A stretch of 64,000 nt of DNA. Origin: Geosiphon pyriformis (taxonomy: Eukaryota > Glomeromycota > Glomeromycetes > Archaeosporales > Geosiphonaceae). The DNA lies in contig JAAOMT010000009.1 of NCBI GenBank assembly GCA_016748015.1, forward strand, positions 1,775,020 through 1,839,019, in the 5' to 3' direction. The translations under genes were made by a program, and so were the position numbers. Below, piece by piece: positions 25,090 to 37,539 of this stretch (the first letter of the stretch is position 1; every line of letters begins with the position of its first letter). The notes below the pieces were generated by a model. That model had not been told where the DNA came from, searched no databases, and saw only the letters and a program-made list of their open reading frames with translations.

Positions 25090-26057
25090 TCCTTTCGCGA
25101 ACTAAACACCATCATGTTGAAGAGCTGCTGCTTCAAAAAATCTGGATTGGACGAATCCTGACGAATTTTGAGCAAACTCGGTATTGACCTTGAACGGTCA
25201 AAACCTGATTATCTTTGACCATGCCTTGAATAGATGAAATGTGAGTTGAACCTAGATTCTTGAACCCTGGCAGTAATATTGACACGTGATCCCGATACGC
25301 TGGTTTTAGATAATAAAAAGGAAAAACTTCATTTGCGATTTGATTTTCTGTACCTTGTGCATTTCATGGATTCGCTTTTTTGAAAAATGAATGAAAAATC
25401 AGTTTTTTTGTTTTTTCCTTAACTGATTTGTTGTTAAAGAGTTTAATAAATAAACTTTCTAGGGTTTTACCAAAAAATTATTGTTCGTCTTGAAATTTTT
25501 TCGCCCGTCCTCTGTCAATTCTATAACTGTGACGTCAACCATTTTTATAGATCCAATTTGTAAAAAATTATCACATTGATATGACGGAACTTTTGACATT
25601 ACTACCTCAAGACCGGCTGGATTTCTGATCACCTGACCGCCCATCCGAACCATACTCTAATTAATTTCAACTCTGGATGATACTTTATCAAATTGGCCGT
25701 ATACCCTATGAGACGGTAGATCCACGGTTTATTAAAAAAGGAAAAATAAAATAATTGATCATTTGATCGTTGATCAGTAAGGTATTTCAAGACTAAAAGC
25801 TACCCGATCCAGTAATTAGAACACCATCAATCTCCTTTACTTCCTTTTCGGTCGGATATTCCATTTTTTCTATAACGTCGAATGACAAAATTTCTAGATT
25901 GGTGTTTGAAAATGTTTCACAGTTGTCTTCCAAAGCTTTTTTTGAATAAATTAGAAAATATATTATAAAAACTTACATATTTTTCCTTCAGTGTTAAAGC
26001 GTAACTAAATTTATCAGTAATAAATATAGCTAATCTAAGATTGTTTTTTGATGATAT
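25090..26057 (-). pseudogene. Class-I glutamine amidotransferase-like gene, broken
   Basis: Minus-strand fragments in order match the GMP-synthase-like amidotransferases of fungi (yeast YLR126C type): NLRLAIFITDKFSYALTLKE (start region near 26045), ALEDNCETF and EIDGVLITGS (to about 25810), YTANLIKYHPELKLI then GGQVIRNPAGLEV (25720-25600), and GSTHISSIQGMVKDNQVLTV (about 25240-25175). The start codon position reads ATA (26057-26055). An A-run near 25940 shifts the frame. The nucleophile motif G-x-C-F-G-H-Q is replaced by RVWFG with a deletion and frameshift, and the HPE motif after TVQG is gone. So both catalytic residues are lost. Unannotated introns could explain some breaks but not these. 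Confidence 0.7.
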
Positions 26058-26212
26058 TTTATTTAGCAAGAGACTCAAAGAATAAGAATAGTTGAATGTT
26101 AAATCTTTTGGTTATAAATAATTGTCTAATCCCATTTCAAATTATCAAATTCATGATAGATAAATACTTGACGCACCTGCCCTTAAACGTATGATCTTAC
26201 ATATCGAAAGAA

Positions 26213-26862
26213 ATGGAGAGAGAGCACGATTTAAAAGATGATCTTCCTCGAAGCTTAATCACTCCTAAAACGAGAATCAGGGTTAGCTCGGTACTAAACC
26301 GCGATATTACCACCTACGGGAAACAACATTTGATCGACCAGAGTCATGAGACATGTTGGAACTCAGATCAGGTTAAATTTAATTTTCTTTGATCAGTTGA
26401 CTAACTTCGTATCATCTGAACCTTTAAATTATTAATTCGTGACAGGGCTCTCCCCAATATATAATTATTGATTTTCAACGTAAAGTAAAACTACAAGAAT
26501 TATTAATCATGTTCCAGGGAGGATTCGCTGGAAAAAAATGTCATATCCTTGGCGCCAATCATAATGATGGATACCAATATGAATTAATTACATCTATTTT
26601 TCCTGAAGATATCAATACCCTACAAATATCCTTTAATGTACTTCTTTAAAAACGAACAGTTCTTTTTTTTCGAATGTTACTCTTAACTCTATCTTGGCAA
26701 TCGATTATCTTATCTTTAAATTACAAGTTTCCTATTCACGATTCTAGCGATCAGCCAAATTTAAAGATTCACCAACGAATGAAGATTATTTTTGAATCAA
26801 GCGCAGATTTCTTTGGGAGAATAACCATATATTTGTTGGATGTGATTGGGCAAGATGCATAA
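26213..26862 (+). CDS. NR2C2AP-like protein (discoidin-type beta-sandwich)
   Basis: Three exons: 26213-26371, 26446-26625, 26725-26862; 158 aa. Recognised by SSVLNRDITTYGKQHLIDQ, ETCWNSDQGSPQYIIIDF, QELLIMFQGGFAGKKC, IFPEDINTLQ and FESSADFFGRITIYLLDVIG, which follow the animal NR2C2AP (TRA16) protein closely. The family has a galactose-binding-like fold; its role outside animals is not known to me. The second intron has an ATATCCTTT donor, and an AC acceptor keeps frame and the expected spacing (LQ-K-FPI). Divergent from the broken amidotransferase gene, about 155 bp away. Confidence 0.87.
26626..26724 (+). other. Probable U12-type AT-AC intron
   Basis: Donor ATATCCTTT at 26626-26634 is the minor-spliceosome consensus. 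The best end is ...AAATTAC at 26724, giving a 99-nt intron. An AG end three bases later (26727) would also keep frame. Branch-site candidates (TCTTAAC at 26681-26687; CTTTAAA just before the end) are imperfect in sequence or distance. Confidence 0.6.
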
Positions 26863-27177
26863 TTAGAAACAAGAAGATAATAGCATTATGATTAATAAAT
26901 TAATAGCATGGAAAGTTTTTGAAAATTCAACTTAACGGTGTGTATTAATAAACCAAAATTGAATACATCTTAATAGAATAATGTTTTATTCATTTTAACA
27001 CAATGTTATTGTATCTATTTTAAAGCAACATAGTATAAAAATGTTATATAAATTTAAAAAATATATGTAAAAATAAGATTAAAAAATAAGATAAATAAAT
27101 TATAATTTATTAGATTTACATAATTAAGAATTATCATAAAACAATTAAATATTACATTAGTTATAACCTATTAAACA
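26863..27177. other. Island-to-repeat transition, no gene seen
   Basis: About 315 bp of AT-rich sequence after the NR2C2AP-like stop. AATAAA-like signals near 26896 and 26947 could serve as polyadenylation sites. Confidence 0.5.
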
Positions 27178-27320
27178 TTTAATGAGTGCAGTCTAATCAC
27201 TATCTAATATATATAAACAAATTAAAAATTTACAGCTAGATGTAATTCATGTTCTTATTATACATAACCAGTCACTTAAGCTGATTAAGACTACACTATA
27301 TACTTATAACAAGAAAAAAA
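27178..27320 (-). mobile_element. LINE 3'-end fragment
   Basis: Starts with TTTAATGAGTG and matches the 3' ends at 27898-28030 and 46736-46862 (minus-strand elements). Only about 145 bp, a strongly 5'-truncated insertion abutting the decayed TyG copy. Confidence 0.65.
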
Positions 27321-27887
27321 TATGCATTAATTATGTAAATTAAAACTCACAAACAAATAGATTTGTAGAATAATTTAACCAAATATTATGTAAATTATTA
27401 GCCAAAATCTCAACCAATTTTAAGCAGAAATGAAATATCTTTATTTTATTAGTGTTACTAATATATAAAATACTAAAACAAGATATTATAAAACACATAT
27501 TATTTGACTTAACTTATAGAAAGACAGCAATATTATCAATTAATCTTATTATGAAAACATATTTAATACAACCAATTACAGAAAAAAACTTACAAAAAAC
27601 ACTTCAACAAAAAGCTTATATTTTTTTCAGCATATTAAAAAAAAATAACAAATTACAGTCATCTATATTGAATATTTTCAAGCACAATAAAAAAAATAAC
27701 ATAATAACAAATTGTTATCTATTACCAACAAATTTAAAATTGGAAATAAAATTCTCTTATACAAAACTAAGACTAAAAAACAATAGAATAGAAAATTTAA
27801 TTATAAATAGAATAAACTATTTTTCATAAAATTCTAGATAATAAATTATATAAGTTAAGACTTAATAACAAAATTCTAGCAAAAGTT

Positions 27888-29134
27888 TTTTTTTTATTTA
27901 TATTTAATGAGTGAGGTCTAAACACTACCTAGTACAATATATTAAATAATTGATTTAAACTAAGTGTGAATTATGTATTTTTTACATATAACCAGCCACT
28001 CAAGCCAATCAGAACAACATTATGCACTTATATAAACTGAAACTGGGTCTCCAATATCTGAGAAAAACAAACAAGATTTATGAAATCCAAAACTAGTACC
28101 AAATGCTTCAGCAATACCAAGCAGCTTAGTCATACCATTAGAAAACTTTGATAACAACCCAAAAACTGGAAATAAAGCTGATCTATTACTTGGTATAAGT
28201 TTATTCTTTTTAATAAAAACGTGATGCTTAGCACAGACTAATCAAATCTTATTCTTAAAAGCAAGACAAAAGCCATGCACAAAGTTCACAATCTTCTGAT
28301 CTACAACTTTGAAATTCTCAAAAACAGATGCAGCTTTTTGAATCCAGTTCTTAGAAACAAAGCCTTTATAAAAAACTGTACATATTACAATGTTCAAAAC
28401 ACAGAAAGACAACAATTGAAACACACATGAAAAGAAATAAGAAAGACCAAAAAGTGCACCTTAGCAATTACATGAGCATTCAACAAATGACAACAAACAG
28501 AATTATTAACTACACAAAAAAAAGCATGGTTCAAAACCTTAACATTACCACAATATAAGCATAATACACTGAGATAATGCTTGTTATACAGACATTTTCA
28601 AACAGCAACTGGCAGCTGATAGTACAAAGCTTTTATAAAGTACATATGAACACCAGCAGTAGATCTACTAATAAAACCAGCAGCCATGTGCAAATTAGAA
28701 TGCCATACCAAGGATGAATTAAACCAATTAATGTCCAAGAGCAAACTATTATTCAGAACTCTAGAACCAAAAACAACTTCTCAATACATACAATGAACAA
28801 ACCTAAAGATTTTATGAACAAAATGTCTAAAATTACCAAAAACTACACTTTCTTTAGCCAAAATATAATGTTTCTCTAATTGAAAGAGAAGATACCAGAA
28901 AGAAAGAAAAGCAGCATTGGCAAGTGTATCAGTATATACATTACTCAAAACATCTGAATAACTTTTTACTTTGTGTCAACTAATATTTAAATTTTTTTCA
29001 AACAAAATTTATGATGTACTAATACTTGACTCAATAACAATTCCTAAAATTTGGATGCACTAGACTTAATTTCAATTTACACATATCCAAAGCAGTCTGA
29101 TTGTCCATAAAAAAACAAACTGAACTATAAGACA
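27888..29134 (-). mobile_element. 5'-truncated LINE inserted in the decayed TyG copy
   Basis: Flanked by CAAAAGTT on both sides (27880-27887 and 29135-29142), with a poly(T) start on the plus strand, that is, a minus-strand poly(A). It carries the LINE 3' UTR and the end of ORF2 (minus-strand reading near 28242-28424, with NWIQKAASVFENFKVVDQKI matching the C-terminal region at 47077-47292). About 1.25 kb; decayed. Confidence 0.8.
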
Positions 29135-30131
29135 CAAAAGTTGTACATAGAAATAGATTAAAATATTATTATTTCAAAATTAATTCTAAATCATTAATTT
29201 TACAAATTGATATACATTTTTCTTTAATTAATTCCAAAGATATTTTTCAAAATTTAAAACTAATAATTGTCATAGAACAACAAACCAAATATAAACAATT
29301 AAATTAATTAGTTATATTAATATTCATTTCAAAATAAACATAAAAACATATTCAAAAATAGTAAAATAATTATCAGAAAATAAATATATATTAAAAATAA
29401 TTTTTTATTTTATTTTTATCAAACTTTATTATTTTTCAATTTTATAATACTTATTTCTCGAAATATTCAACAAATCTTCCAAAAATCAATGTTAGCTTTG
29501 AAAATACTTCCTAACTTATCTATAATAATTAATAAAAATCAAATTAATTACATTTAAAAAGAAACTATAGCTTTAATAGCAAATAATTTAAATTATTATC
29601 CTTATAAAAAGAACATAAAAAGTTACTCTAAAATTCAATTATCAGAACTTTTGAAGCAAGTTTTAAAAGAAAATTTTTTATTTGCCTTTATTAAAATTTT
29701 ACTAAATATAACAACTCAACAAAAACTTTAAATATGTCTTAATGAACAAAATAATAAATATATTTTTATATATAGATATTTTTATATTGAAAAAACACTA
29801 TATAAACAAAAACTTAAACTTAAAGCAACAAACCTTACTCCAAAAACTATATAAAAACAAATTTACAATAAATTTAAAATAGCTGCTAAACTAATAAATA
29901 CTTACTACAAACTTAGAATAATTTTTAGACTTTATAATCTATTTAATACTTGTAAAAACATTTTACAAAATCTAATACTTTAACCAATAAAAATACAATA
30001 CATTGGTAAACTTACAAAACTGAAATTTCAACAGTTTTCAAATTAAATTACTTTAATAATCTTGAATTATTATCTTAATATCATAAATAGTACTTAGATT
30101 TCAATAAAACTCAGTCTTAAAAAGGAAATTA

Positions 30132-31055
30132 TGTTATCAATAGAATTTTAGTCATTAATTAGCATAAAATTACTTTTATAATTTTTATTATTAATTAGTA
30201 TATATTATCATGTTTCAATTATTATTTATAATTTAATCAAAACTATTAAATAATACTATTTAATTAATAATTTAATTTATATAATAGAAATTAGAATAAT
30301 CAGATTATACAATATTCCAAATTATGTAATATTTAAAAATTTGTAAAAATTTGTAAAAATAATTGACAGTTTATCAAAATAGCCAATAATTTGTAAAAAT
30401 AACTTGTAGTTTGTCGAAATTATATCAAAAAAAAGTTCAAGTTTATAGACTAGTATTACAACAAATTGTATAAAAGAAGAGCTTTTTTTTTGAAAAAATA
30501 TATCTTATTTTAAAATTTTATTCTATTTAGTTTATTTTTAGAATAGCAATCTATATATAAATTAATAAAACAAATACTTTAAAAAACAAATTCTTTCAAA
30601 TTATACTTGAAATTTTTTAAACTCCAACTAATATTTTGAAATTAATTAACTACTAATTTCAGTAATTTGTTAGTAATTTCAAGTCTAAACAAAAAATAAT
30701 TTTCTTAATATAAATATATTTTTTTTTATTTTTATTTTTTTATTATAATCATTAAGATAATTTATAGACAAAATTTCTGTAGAAAAGTTGACTTTTACAG
30801 CAAAATAACTGCATATTTTTAGTAAGCTTTTAGATAAGCAATTTCTGAAAGAGTTGATTTATACTATAAAGTAACTACATCAAGTAACTGACATATAATT
30901 GGTTATTCTATTTATAAGCTCAACAGTTCAAATTATAAGAGATAATTTGAAGATAAATTTAGTTATTAGAGATTTATTAGCTTCCAATAATTATGAATTA
31001 ATAGCAAACTGTATTGACAATATTTAAGAAAAGAGACCAAAAACCTTTAATAATA
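30132..31055 (+). repeat. Decayed TyG-1-type 3' LTR
   Basis: 924 bp aligned with 2671-3681. The ends TGTTATCAA and TTAATAATA correspond to TGTTACCAG and CTGGTAACA by C/T and G/A changes only. A TATA-like TATAAAAG is kept near 30468. Confidence 0.85.
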
Positions 31056-32089
31056 TAGTTTTACTTATAAAAAGTAATTTAACTACCAAAAAAAGTTTAT
31101 TCAAAAAAATTTGATTTATTATTTTTAAAAAAATAGTATTATTCACAAAATTTAATAATATATACTATTATTGTCATACAAAAATAATTTTATTAAAAAC
31201 AATTTAATTTTTAGTTTATTTTAACATAATAAAATTCACTAATGTTTTAACTTTATCAGAAATTAATACAAATTTATCATCAATTAGTAAATAATTTAAT
31301 ATTATTTAATTTAATTTTGTAAGACTTTAAAACTTTTTGACATAATATATCTTTCTAATTTTGTAAAAACCAAATTAACAGCATTGAAATTTAAACTAAT
31401 TTAAACAATATTTCAAACAACTTTAGCTATTTTAAAATCCAGCTTTAACTATTTATATATAAGTCTAATAAAATTTATATCTAAGACTAATAATAAATAT
31501 TTTAATAACTTAAAAACCAAAAGTTTTAACTTTAAAAAGTAAAAAAAACAAGAATTTTTTATACATAATACTTTATTTAAAAAACATTTAATTTATAATA
31601 AAATACACAATATTTTTAAAATATTTTTATATTGTATTTAAATTATTCATTAATTTTAACTCTTTAAAATCATTTTTTATAATATTTAATTTTTGCAAAA
31701 TATTATTTTTAAAACCAATTTATTTAATATTATTAATATTTTTAAAATTATAATTTTATTAATTTTTATTAATTTGTTTTTTTAAAGCATAAAATATAAT
31801 ATTTAAAAGACTTTTTAACTTTATTAAAACACAATCTTATAGTCTATTGAAAAAAAATTTTGTATATCTAAAACATCATGAATTACTATAATATTATATA
31901 AAAAAAATAAAACCAAAATAAAATCAATAGTTTTTTTGATCTTATAAAAGTTTATTTACATAAAAGTTTTTACAAAAAAGCTATTTAAGACTAAATCTAA
32001 ATTCAACTATTTTTTGAAACTAATACTATATTTATATTATTTTTATTAAAATTGCTCTTTAAAATAACAAAAATATTCTTATTAAATGT
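31056..32089. other. AT-rich stretch, no gene seen
   Basis: About 1 kb with no coding frame or recognised repeat. It is the left flank of TyG-2. Confidence 0.6.
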
Positions 32090-32922
32090 TGTTACAGGTG
32101 ATTATTTGGTTGTTGGAGTAAATAACAAACCCATAATTTGGTGTTCAAGGCTATTGTCAATGATAGAAATCTGAAGGTGTGTTTATTTGAAGGTTTTGGT
32201 TAAGTCTTTTGTATAATAGACAGAGATTTAATGGTAATAGTTTTATCTATAGCTTTCTGAAACCACAGTTTCATTAATTTCTTTCTCAGCATGATGGCTG
32301 GTGTTTCTCCTGGTAAGCTAACCTCAATCGAATGTCCTACTCTTATTTCTGGGTCTTTTACCAGTGCTATATCCTAATGTTAGTACTCTGCATGTTAATC
32401 CTTAATAGAGTTAATAATAACAACAATTAAGACCAAAACATAAAAAAAATAACATAAAGAAATAAGCCAAGGCAATGAACAAGTTAGTATCTCATCAATA
32501 GCTGTAATCAGAGCTATTGGTTCAATGTAGTTAGGTATCAATGACTATTAATCTGAAATGTTAATAGTGGAAAGTGGATTTGAATGGTAAATGATTTATT
32601 TATTTATTATATGTGAATAAAAGATTTCTAACTCTCATATTCTTCTTTTTCTTTCTATTTCTAATACTACTGTTATATATACATGATTGATGTTCTACAA
32701 GATTGCTCACATTCCTGAGTGATGTGCTATGATTTTTTGAGCAATGCTCATATTGCTGAGTGATGTGCTCTAATTTTCTAACATTGTTCCATATTGTTGA
32801 GCAATGTGTCATGTTTTTCTGACATTGCTCCACATTGCTGAACAATATATCCACATGCTAAATACTATTCTCCTGTTGGTCTGCTATTTTTTATATCTGT
32901 TTTTTTTCTTTTATAAGTAATA
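32090..32922 (-). repeat. TyG-2 3' LTR
   Basis: 833 bp; the plus-strand ends are TGTTACAGG and GTAATA (GTAACA with C to T). It carries one unit fewer of the U3 array (32690-32855) than the other LTR, which accounts for the 41-bp length difference. Confidence 0.9.
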
Positions 32923-32929
32923 TTATCTT

Positions 32930-33590
32930 CTTTTTTTAATATTGAGCTCCATTGAAATCTTTGTTTTGAATTAATTCTAAGACTTTTTTTTCAAGTATTG
33001 TTTGTTTGACTCTGTTCTTCATATCTTCTACTTGTGTATTGTTTATTCTTCCCCATTGGTTAATGGTTATGGTTTCTATCTTAGAGTGTAACAGTATTTC
33101 TGGATAGTTCTAAAATATGTTGTGCAGTTAGTAAATTGTTCTCACATGTAGTGCTGAGTTTGTCTTTTTTCTAATAAATTCTTCAATTTGCTGTATTATG
33201 TTTTGGTTAAATATCCTCTTGGATTTGTTGATATACAACTCTTGAATATTCAACTTCCAACCTAACTGGTAATAACAGTATGATATTAAAAGTTATTTTG
33301 TCCATTGCTTCCAATTCTCTTTTGTAAGTTTTTTTGTTGGTGTTCTAATAGGTATTTTCCCAAGTGTTTTTTACTTTTTCTATTATGTTATCTGATCTAT
33401 TTTTATTATTCTTTGGTAACCACTGATATGGTGTATTTTTTGTCTTTCTTTTGGTGTTTTGATAGCAAATTGTTTGGTTGTTAACAATAATTTCCAAGTC
33501 TAAAGATTGTTGACTTAAGGCCTGGAATAATTGTTGAGCTATGGTGTGAATATGATCTGGTATTTCCATTTTCTTGGTTGTTTTTGTCGT
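32930..33590 (-). pseudogene. TyG-2 extra ORF downstream of integrase (ORF3)
   Basis: Starts near 33569 (MEIPDHIHTIAQQLFQALSQ). After stops and a frameshift it continues with NIQELYINKSKRIFNQNIIQ and INQWGRINNTQVED up to the LTR. TyG-3 has matching segments (NIQNLYIDKTKQLFDTIILQ, VISNQWEKITNVQFE). Conserved, hydrophilic, no membrane segment; function unknown. Confidence 0.6.
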
Positions 33591-33639
33591 GTATACTGTG
33601 TTTTTATATACTCTTTTATTGTTTGATTTTACATGTTTG

Positions 33640-34900
33640 GTCCAATGATTATGATTGGTTCCAGATCTTGTGGAATCTCATTTGGTTGAACTAGTATTTA
33701 TTGTACTCCTAATTGTGAAATGTTATTGGTAGATAATAATGCTATTTGGTAATATGGTTTCAGTTGATCACCATATACTGCTTTGGCTAAAATTTTGTTG
33801 TCCCATCTTAATTTATAAGCTCCATTTCCAAGAATTTCTTCTATGTGAAATGGTCCATCCCATTTGGGGTCAAATTTTCTATTTTATTGTTTTTCCGTTT
33901 TGGTATGATGTAACAGTACTTTGTCTCCAATTTTGAATTCAACTGGTTTGTCTGGTAGTTGATTATCATGTCTTTTTTTTTGTTTTTTTTGTGACTTTTG
34001 GATGTTATTAGCTGCTTTTTGTCATCTGTTTTCTAGTGTTTCCATTAAGTCATATGTTCTTTTCAACAAGGTTTCTTGGAAATTATCTTCTGTTATTGGT
34101 TCAGTTAAATATGTATTGATCTCTATCTCAACTGGTAATGTTGTTGTTCTACCGTATACCAATTCAAATAGTGTTGCTTGTATAGTATTTTGCTTCATTG
34201 TCTGATAAGCAAATAATATTGATGGTATAAACAAATCCCATTCTTCTTGATTTTTTTGACTAATTTTGGCAATTGCTTCATACAGTGTTCTATTAAATCT
34301 TTCAACTAAACCATTCATTTGTGGATAGTATGGTGATGATACTGGTCTTTTAATTCCAAATTGATGGCTTAATTCTGCTAATGTTCTGTTCACAAAGTGA
34401 GTTCCTTGATCTGATAATAGTTTTTTTGGACATCTATGTCGACAAATCAAATCTTGATGAACAAATTTGGCAATGAATTCTGCATCTGCTCTTTGAATGG
34501 CTTTTGTTTTTGGCTATTTTGTGAGATAGTCTATAGTTACTGCAATATATCTGTTGCTTCTGCTGGTGATTGTTAATGATCCGACTAAGTCAATTCTGAT
34601 ATGATCAAATGGTTGTCCCATTTTGATTGGTCTTAATGATTTATTGGGTTTTGTTCTACCTTTTCTCTGACAAGCATCACAATTCTAAACATATTGAATG
34701 ATATCTGAATACATTGATGGCCAATAGTATCTTTTTCTTGTTTTTTTCATGGTTGCTTCTTTATAAAAATGTCCTGCTGTTGGATCTGAATACATATTGA
34801 ATAATATTGTCTCTTTCTCTGGTTCTGTGACAACCCTTATTGGTTGATCTGGATTTTTTCTGTTTTTTCAGTAAAGTATATCTTTATAATTAATAAAATG
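33640..34900 (-). pseudogene. TyG-2 integrase
   Basis: Reads CDACQRKGRTKP-like zinc segment, core with IDLVGSLTI, LLSDQGTHFVN and MNGLVERFNRTLYEA (ORF 34022-34450), so the D,D,E residues are all present. The C-terminal KFDPKWDGPFHIEEIL segment follows near 33850. One of the better preserved domains of the element. It joins cDNA to target DNA. Confidence 0.88.
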
Positions 34901-35034
34901 TTTTGATTGTTGTTTGATATTATTTTACTCATTTTGAGATAATTTCTTCTTGAACTGTTAAGTATTTATATAATATTGTAGTTGTTGATATTTTTGTATA
35001 TTCATCTTTTGTTATATTTTTGTGTTAAGATGTT

Positions 35035-36480
35035 TTAGATTTGTCTCATTTGCAACAAACTATTAGCATTTCCATTGTCTTTTCCCTTTTTATAATGTAT
35101 AGTGTAAGTATATGATAATAGTGTCATTTTCCATCTTGATTGTCTTCCATCTCCAAATTTCTGTTTATGAAGTGTTGTTAATCCCTTGTGATCTGTGTAT
35201 ACATCAAACTTCTGGCTCAAGTATTTGCTCTATTTCATGACTGCCCAATAAATTGCTAAGTGTTCTAATTCTGGTGTTCCATAATTTCTTTCAGCTAGAG
35301 TTAAACCTTGGCTGGCATATGCAACTGGATGTTCTCTTCTATTCGGTCCTCTTTGTGATAGTACTGCTCCCAATGCTTGGCCTGATGCATCAGTAGTAAT
35401 GATGAATGGTTTGTTATGATCTAGATAGATTAGTACTGGAGCTTGTATAAGCTTTCTTTTTAGAATATCAAAAGCTTCTTGTTGTGCTTTTGTCTATTCA
35501 TATTTTACATTTTTGGTTTGGAGATGATTGAGTAATTGGGCTATCTTGGAAAAGTTTTTGATGAAGCATTGATAATAGTCTGCGAATCCTAAGAATGATT
35601 TTAACTCTGTTATATTGGTTGGTACTGGAAAGTTCTTGACTATCTCTATCTTTTCTGGATCCGTTTTGATGCCATTTTTGCTTACTATGTGCCCTAAAAA
35701 GTTTAATTCTGTCTTGCCAAAGAAGCACTTATTGGCATTTAACTTTAGCTCTGCTTGTCATAGCTTTTTAAACACTTATTGTAAATAATGCAAATGATCA
35801 TCAAATGTTTTAGAAAACACATTGGTGTTATCTAAATAAACGACTACTGATTTCCACAACAAGCCAGTATATACTATTTTTATTAGCTATTGAAATATAG
35901 CTGGCATATTTGTTAAGTCGAATGGCATCATTTTGAATTCAAAATTTCTCTTTCATGTTGTGAATGCGGTCTTTTTTTTGTCTATTGAATCTATGATTAC
36001 TTGCCAATAACCACTATCTAAATCCAATATTGAGAACCATTTGTTTCTTCCAAAAGCATCGAATAATTCCTGAATCCGTGAAGTTAGATAGCAGTCTTCA
36101 TGCATAACTCTATTAAGCTTTCTGTAGTCCATACAAAAGCAGATTTTCCCATTTTTTTTCCAGACAAGTACTACTGGTAATGACCATGGGCTTATTGATG
36201 GCTAAATTAACCCGTTGTCAAGCATCTGGTTGATTTCTTGACAAATGATTTTATGGCTGGCAGGTGGTACTCTATATGCTCATTGTTTTATTGGCATAGC
36301 ATCTCCAGTTTTGATCTGGTGTTGGATGATGTCAGTTCTACCGAATTCATTCTCACTGGCAAAGATGTCATTGAACTTGTTGAGTAATATTTTCAGCTGC
36401 ATACATTAAAGTGGGTTTAGATTCCCCATGTTCATTTGTTCCAATTGTTCTGGTTGGAGCAAATAACATTTATTTTGTTT
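35035..36480 (-). pseudogene. TyG-2 reverse transcriptase and RNase H
   Basis: RT blocks NGLIQPSISPW, VLVWKKNGKICFCMDYRKLN, FSILDLDSGYWQV and FLGHIVSKNGIKTDPEKIE are clear. The catalytic box is YLDN, not YLDD (near 35850). RNase H reads FIITTDASGQALGAVLSQRG, AERNYGTPELEHLAIYWAV and FDVYTDHKGL, with all acidic residues. Stops replace Trp (VMK-x-SKYL, KYE-x-TKA, FQ-x-LIK) and Gln when compared with TyG-3. Confidence 0.9.
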
Positions 36481-36519
36481 ATATATTGTTTGTGATGTGA
36501 TGTCAACATATCCACAAAG

Positions 36520-37521
36520 CTATGGAAAGTCTGGAATGGAGTTTGGTGGTTGGTTCTCTATTTCAGTAGTTAAATGTCCTATGATGGTTCCTTCTGGTAT
36601 CTCTATAATCTTTCCAGTGTTGTTGTAAATAGGAATTTTAATGCGGCTATAGTTCCTGGCTGGTATGTAGAGATTAATGAGTCCAATTTCTCCTGATTCA
36701 CAATGTGCTGCTTCTGCCTCAAAAATCTGGTTCTGATTCTTCACTTTTTTTTCTATAACTACCATATACTGGTCATATAGTGGAATAGAAATTGGTTGAC
36801 TGGTAGAGATAATTTCTCCCTTGTCAATAATCTTTTTTTCCATCATATTAACTGGTATATCTACTCTACTCGTTGATCCAAATCCCTGTATTCCTCTTGT
36901 TGTTATTCCTAATTCTTCTCTATTTTCTACTAATACTAACTGAGCTATTTTGACCAGAGGCAGGAATATTGTCTGCACTATTTTTTTGTTTGGCTCTATT
37001 ACATAGGCCTTTTCAGAATTATTTTGTAGCATAGCAATAATATTTCTCACATATCCTGCATTAATTATTCTTTCTCTGATGTTAATTCCTTTTTTTGCTA
37101 GACTACTCCTAAATGCTAATTGAACCATTATGGTTGCTAGAATTTTCAGTGCTATTTTTAGATTAATGTAAGTGTGCAAATATGGTTCCAATTTGATGGC
37201 ATCTTTTCCAGAATATCTTAGATCAAAATCTACATCAGTATTATGTACACATTCTGGCATAATATCTTTATTATTGTCACTGAACCATTTTAATTCCTGC
37301 TTCTTGGTAAGGTCAGGAAGCACAATATATTGTTCATAGTTTAAATTGGAGTTTGAATCTGAGTTGGAATTGTTGTCATTGTTATTGCTATTTTGAACAG
37401 AACTGGAACCATTATTTTTGTTGTCATCATTGTTAGGGTTGGAATTAGGATTGAAAATTGATTTTGATTCTAATGTGCAGCTACTGATTGGTTCAATTTC
37501 TTCTGAGATTGTGTAGATCAT
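36520..37521 (-). pseudogene. TyG-2 dUTPase domain plus pre-RT linker
   Basis: 333 open codons. An Asn/Ser/Asp-rich leader precedes motif 1 DVDFDLRYS, motif 2 FRSSLAKKG, motif 3 RIINAGYVRN, motif 4 KKIVQTI and motif 5 IQGFGSTSR. The motif 3 catalytic Asp is Asn (GAT to AAT type change), so this copy should be dead. The linker holds the conserved IPIYNNTGKIIEIPEGTIIG block. The frame runs on into RT after a single Gln-to-stop (TAG at 36520-36522). Confidence 0.85.
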
Positions 37522-37539
37522 TCATGGTGATGGATTGTA

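Larger units (their letters stand above)
27346..31055 (+). mobile_element. Heavily decayed TyG-1-family copy (3' part)
   Basis: Matches TyG-1 from about 10080: integrase C-terminus (27346-27887), then after an inserted LINE the integrase tail, the ORF3 region (29460-30040) and a 3' LTR (30132-31055). Differences from TyG-1 are overwhelmingly C to T and G to A. The 5' part is missing. A purine tract (AAAAAGGAAATTA) precedes the LTR and would be the polypurine tract. Confidence 0.85.

Noticed and set aside
26635-26724. Ordinary GT-AG intron in NR2C2AP using GTACTT at 26638
   Set aside because: It keeps frame but adds four residues not expected from the family and uses a weak donor, whereas ATATCCTTT is a perfect U12 donor at the aligned position. 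Kept as the alternative.
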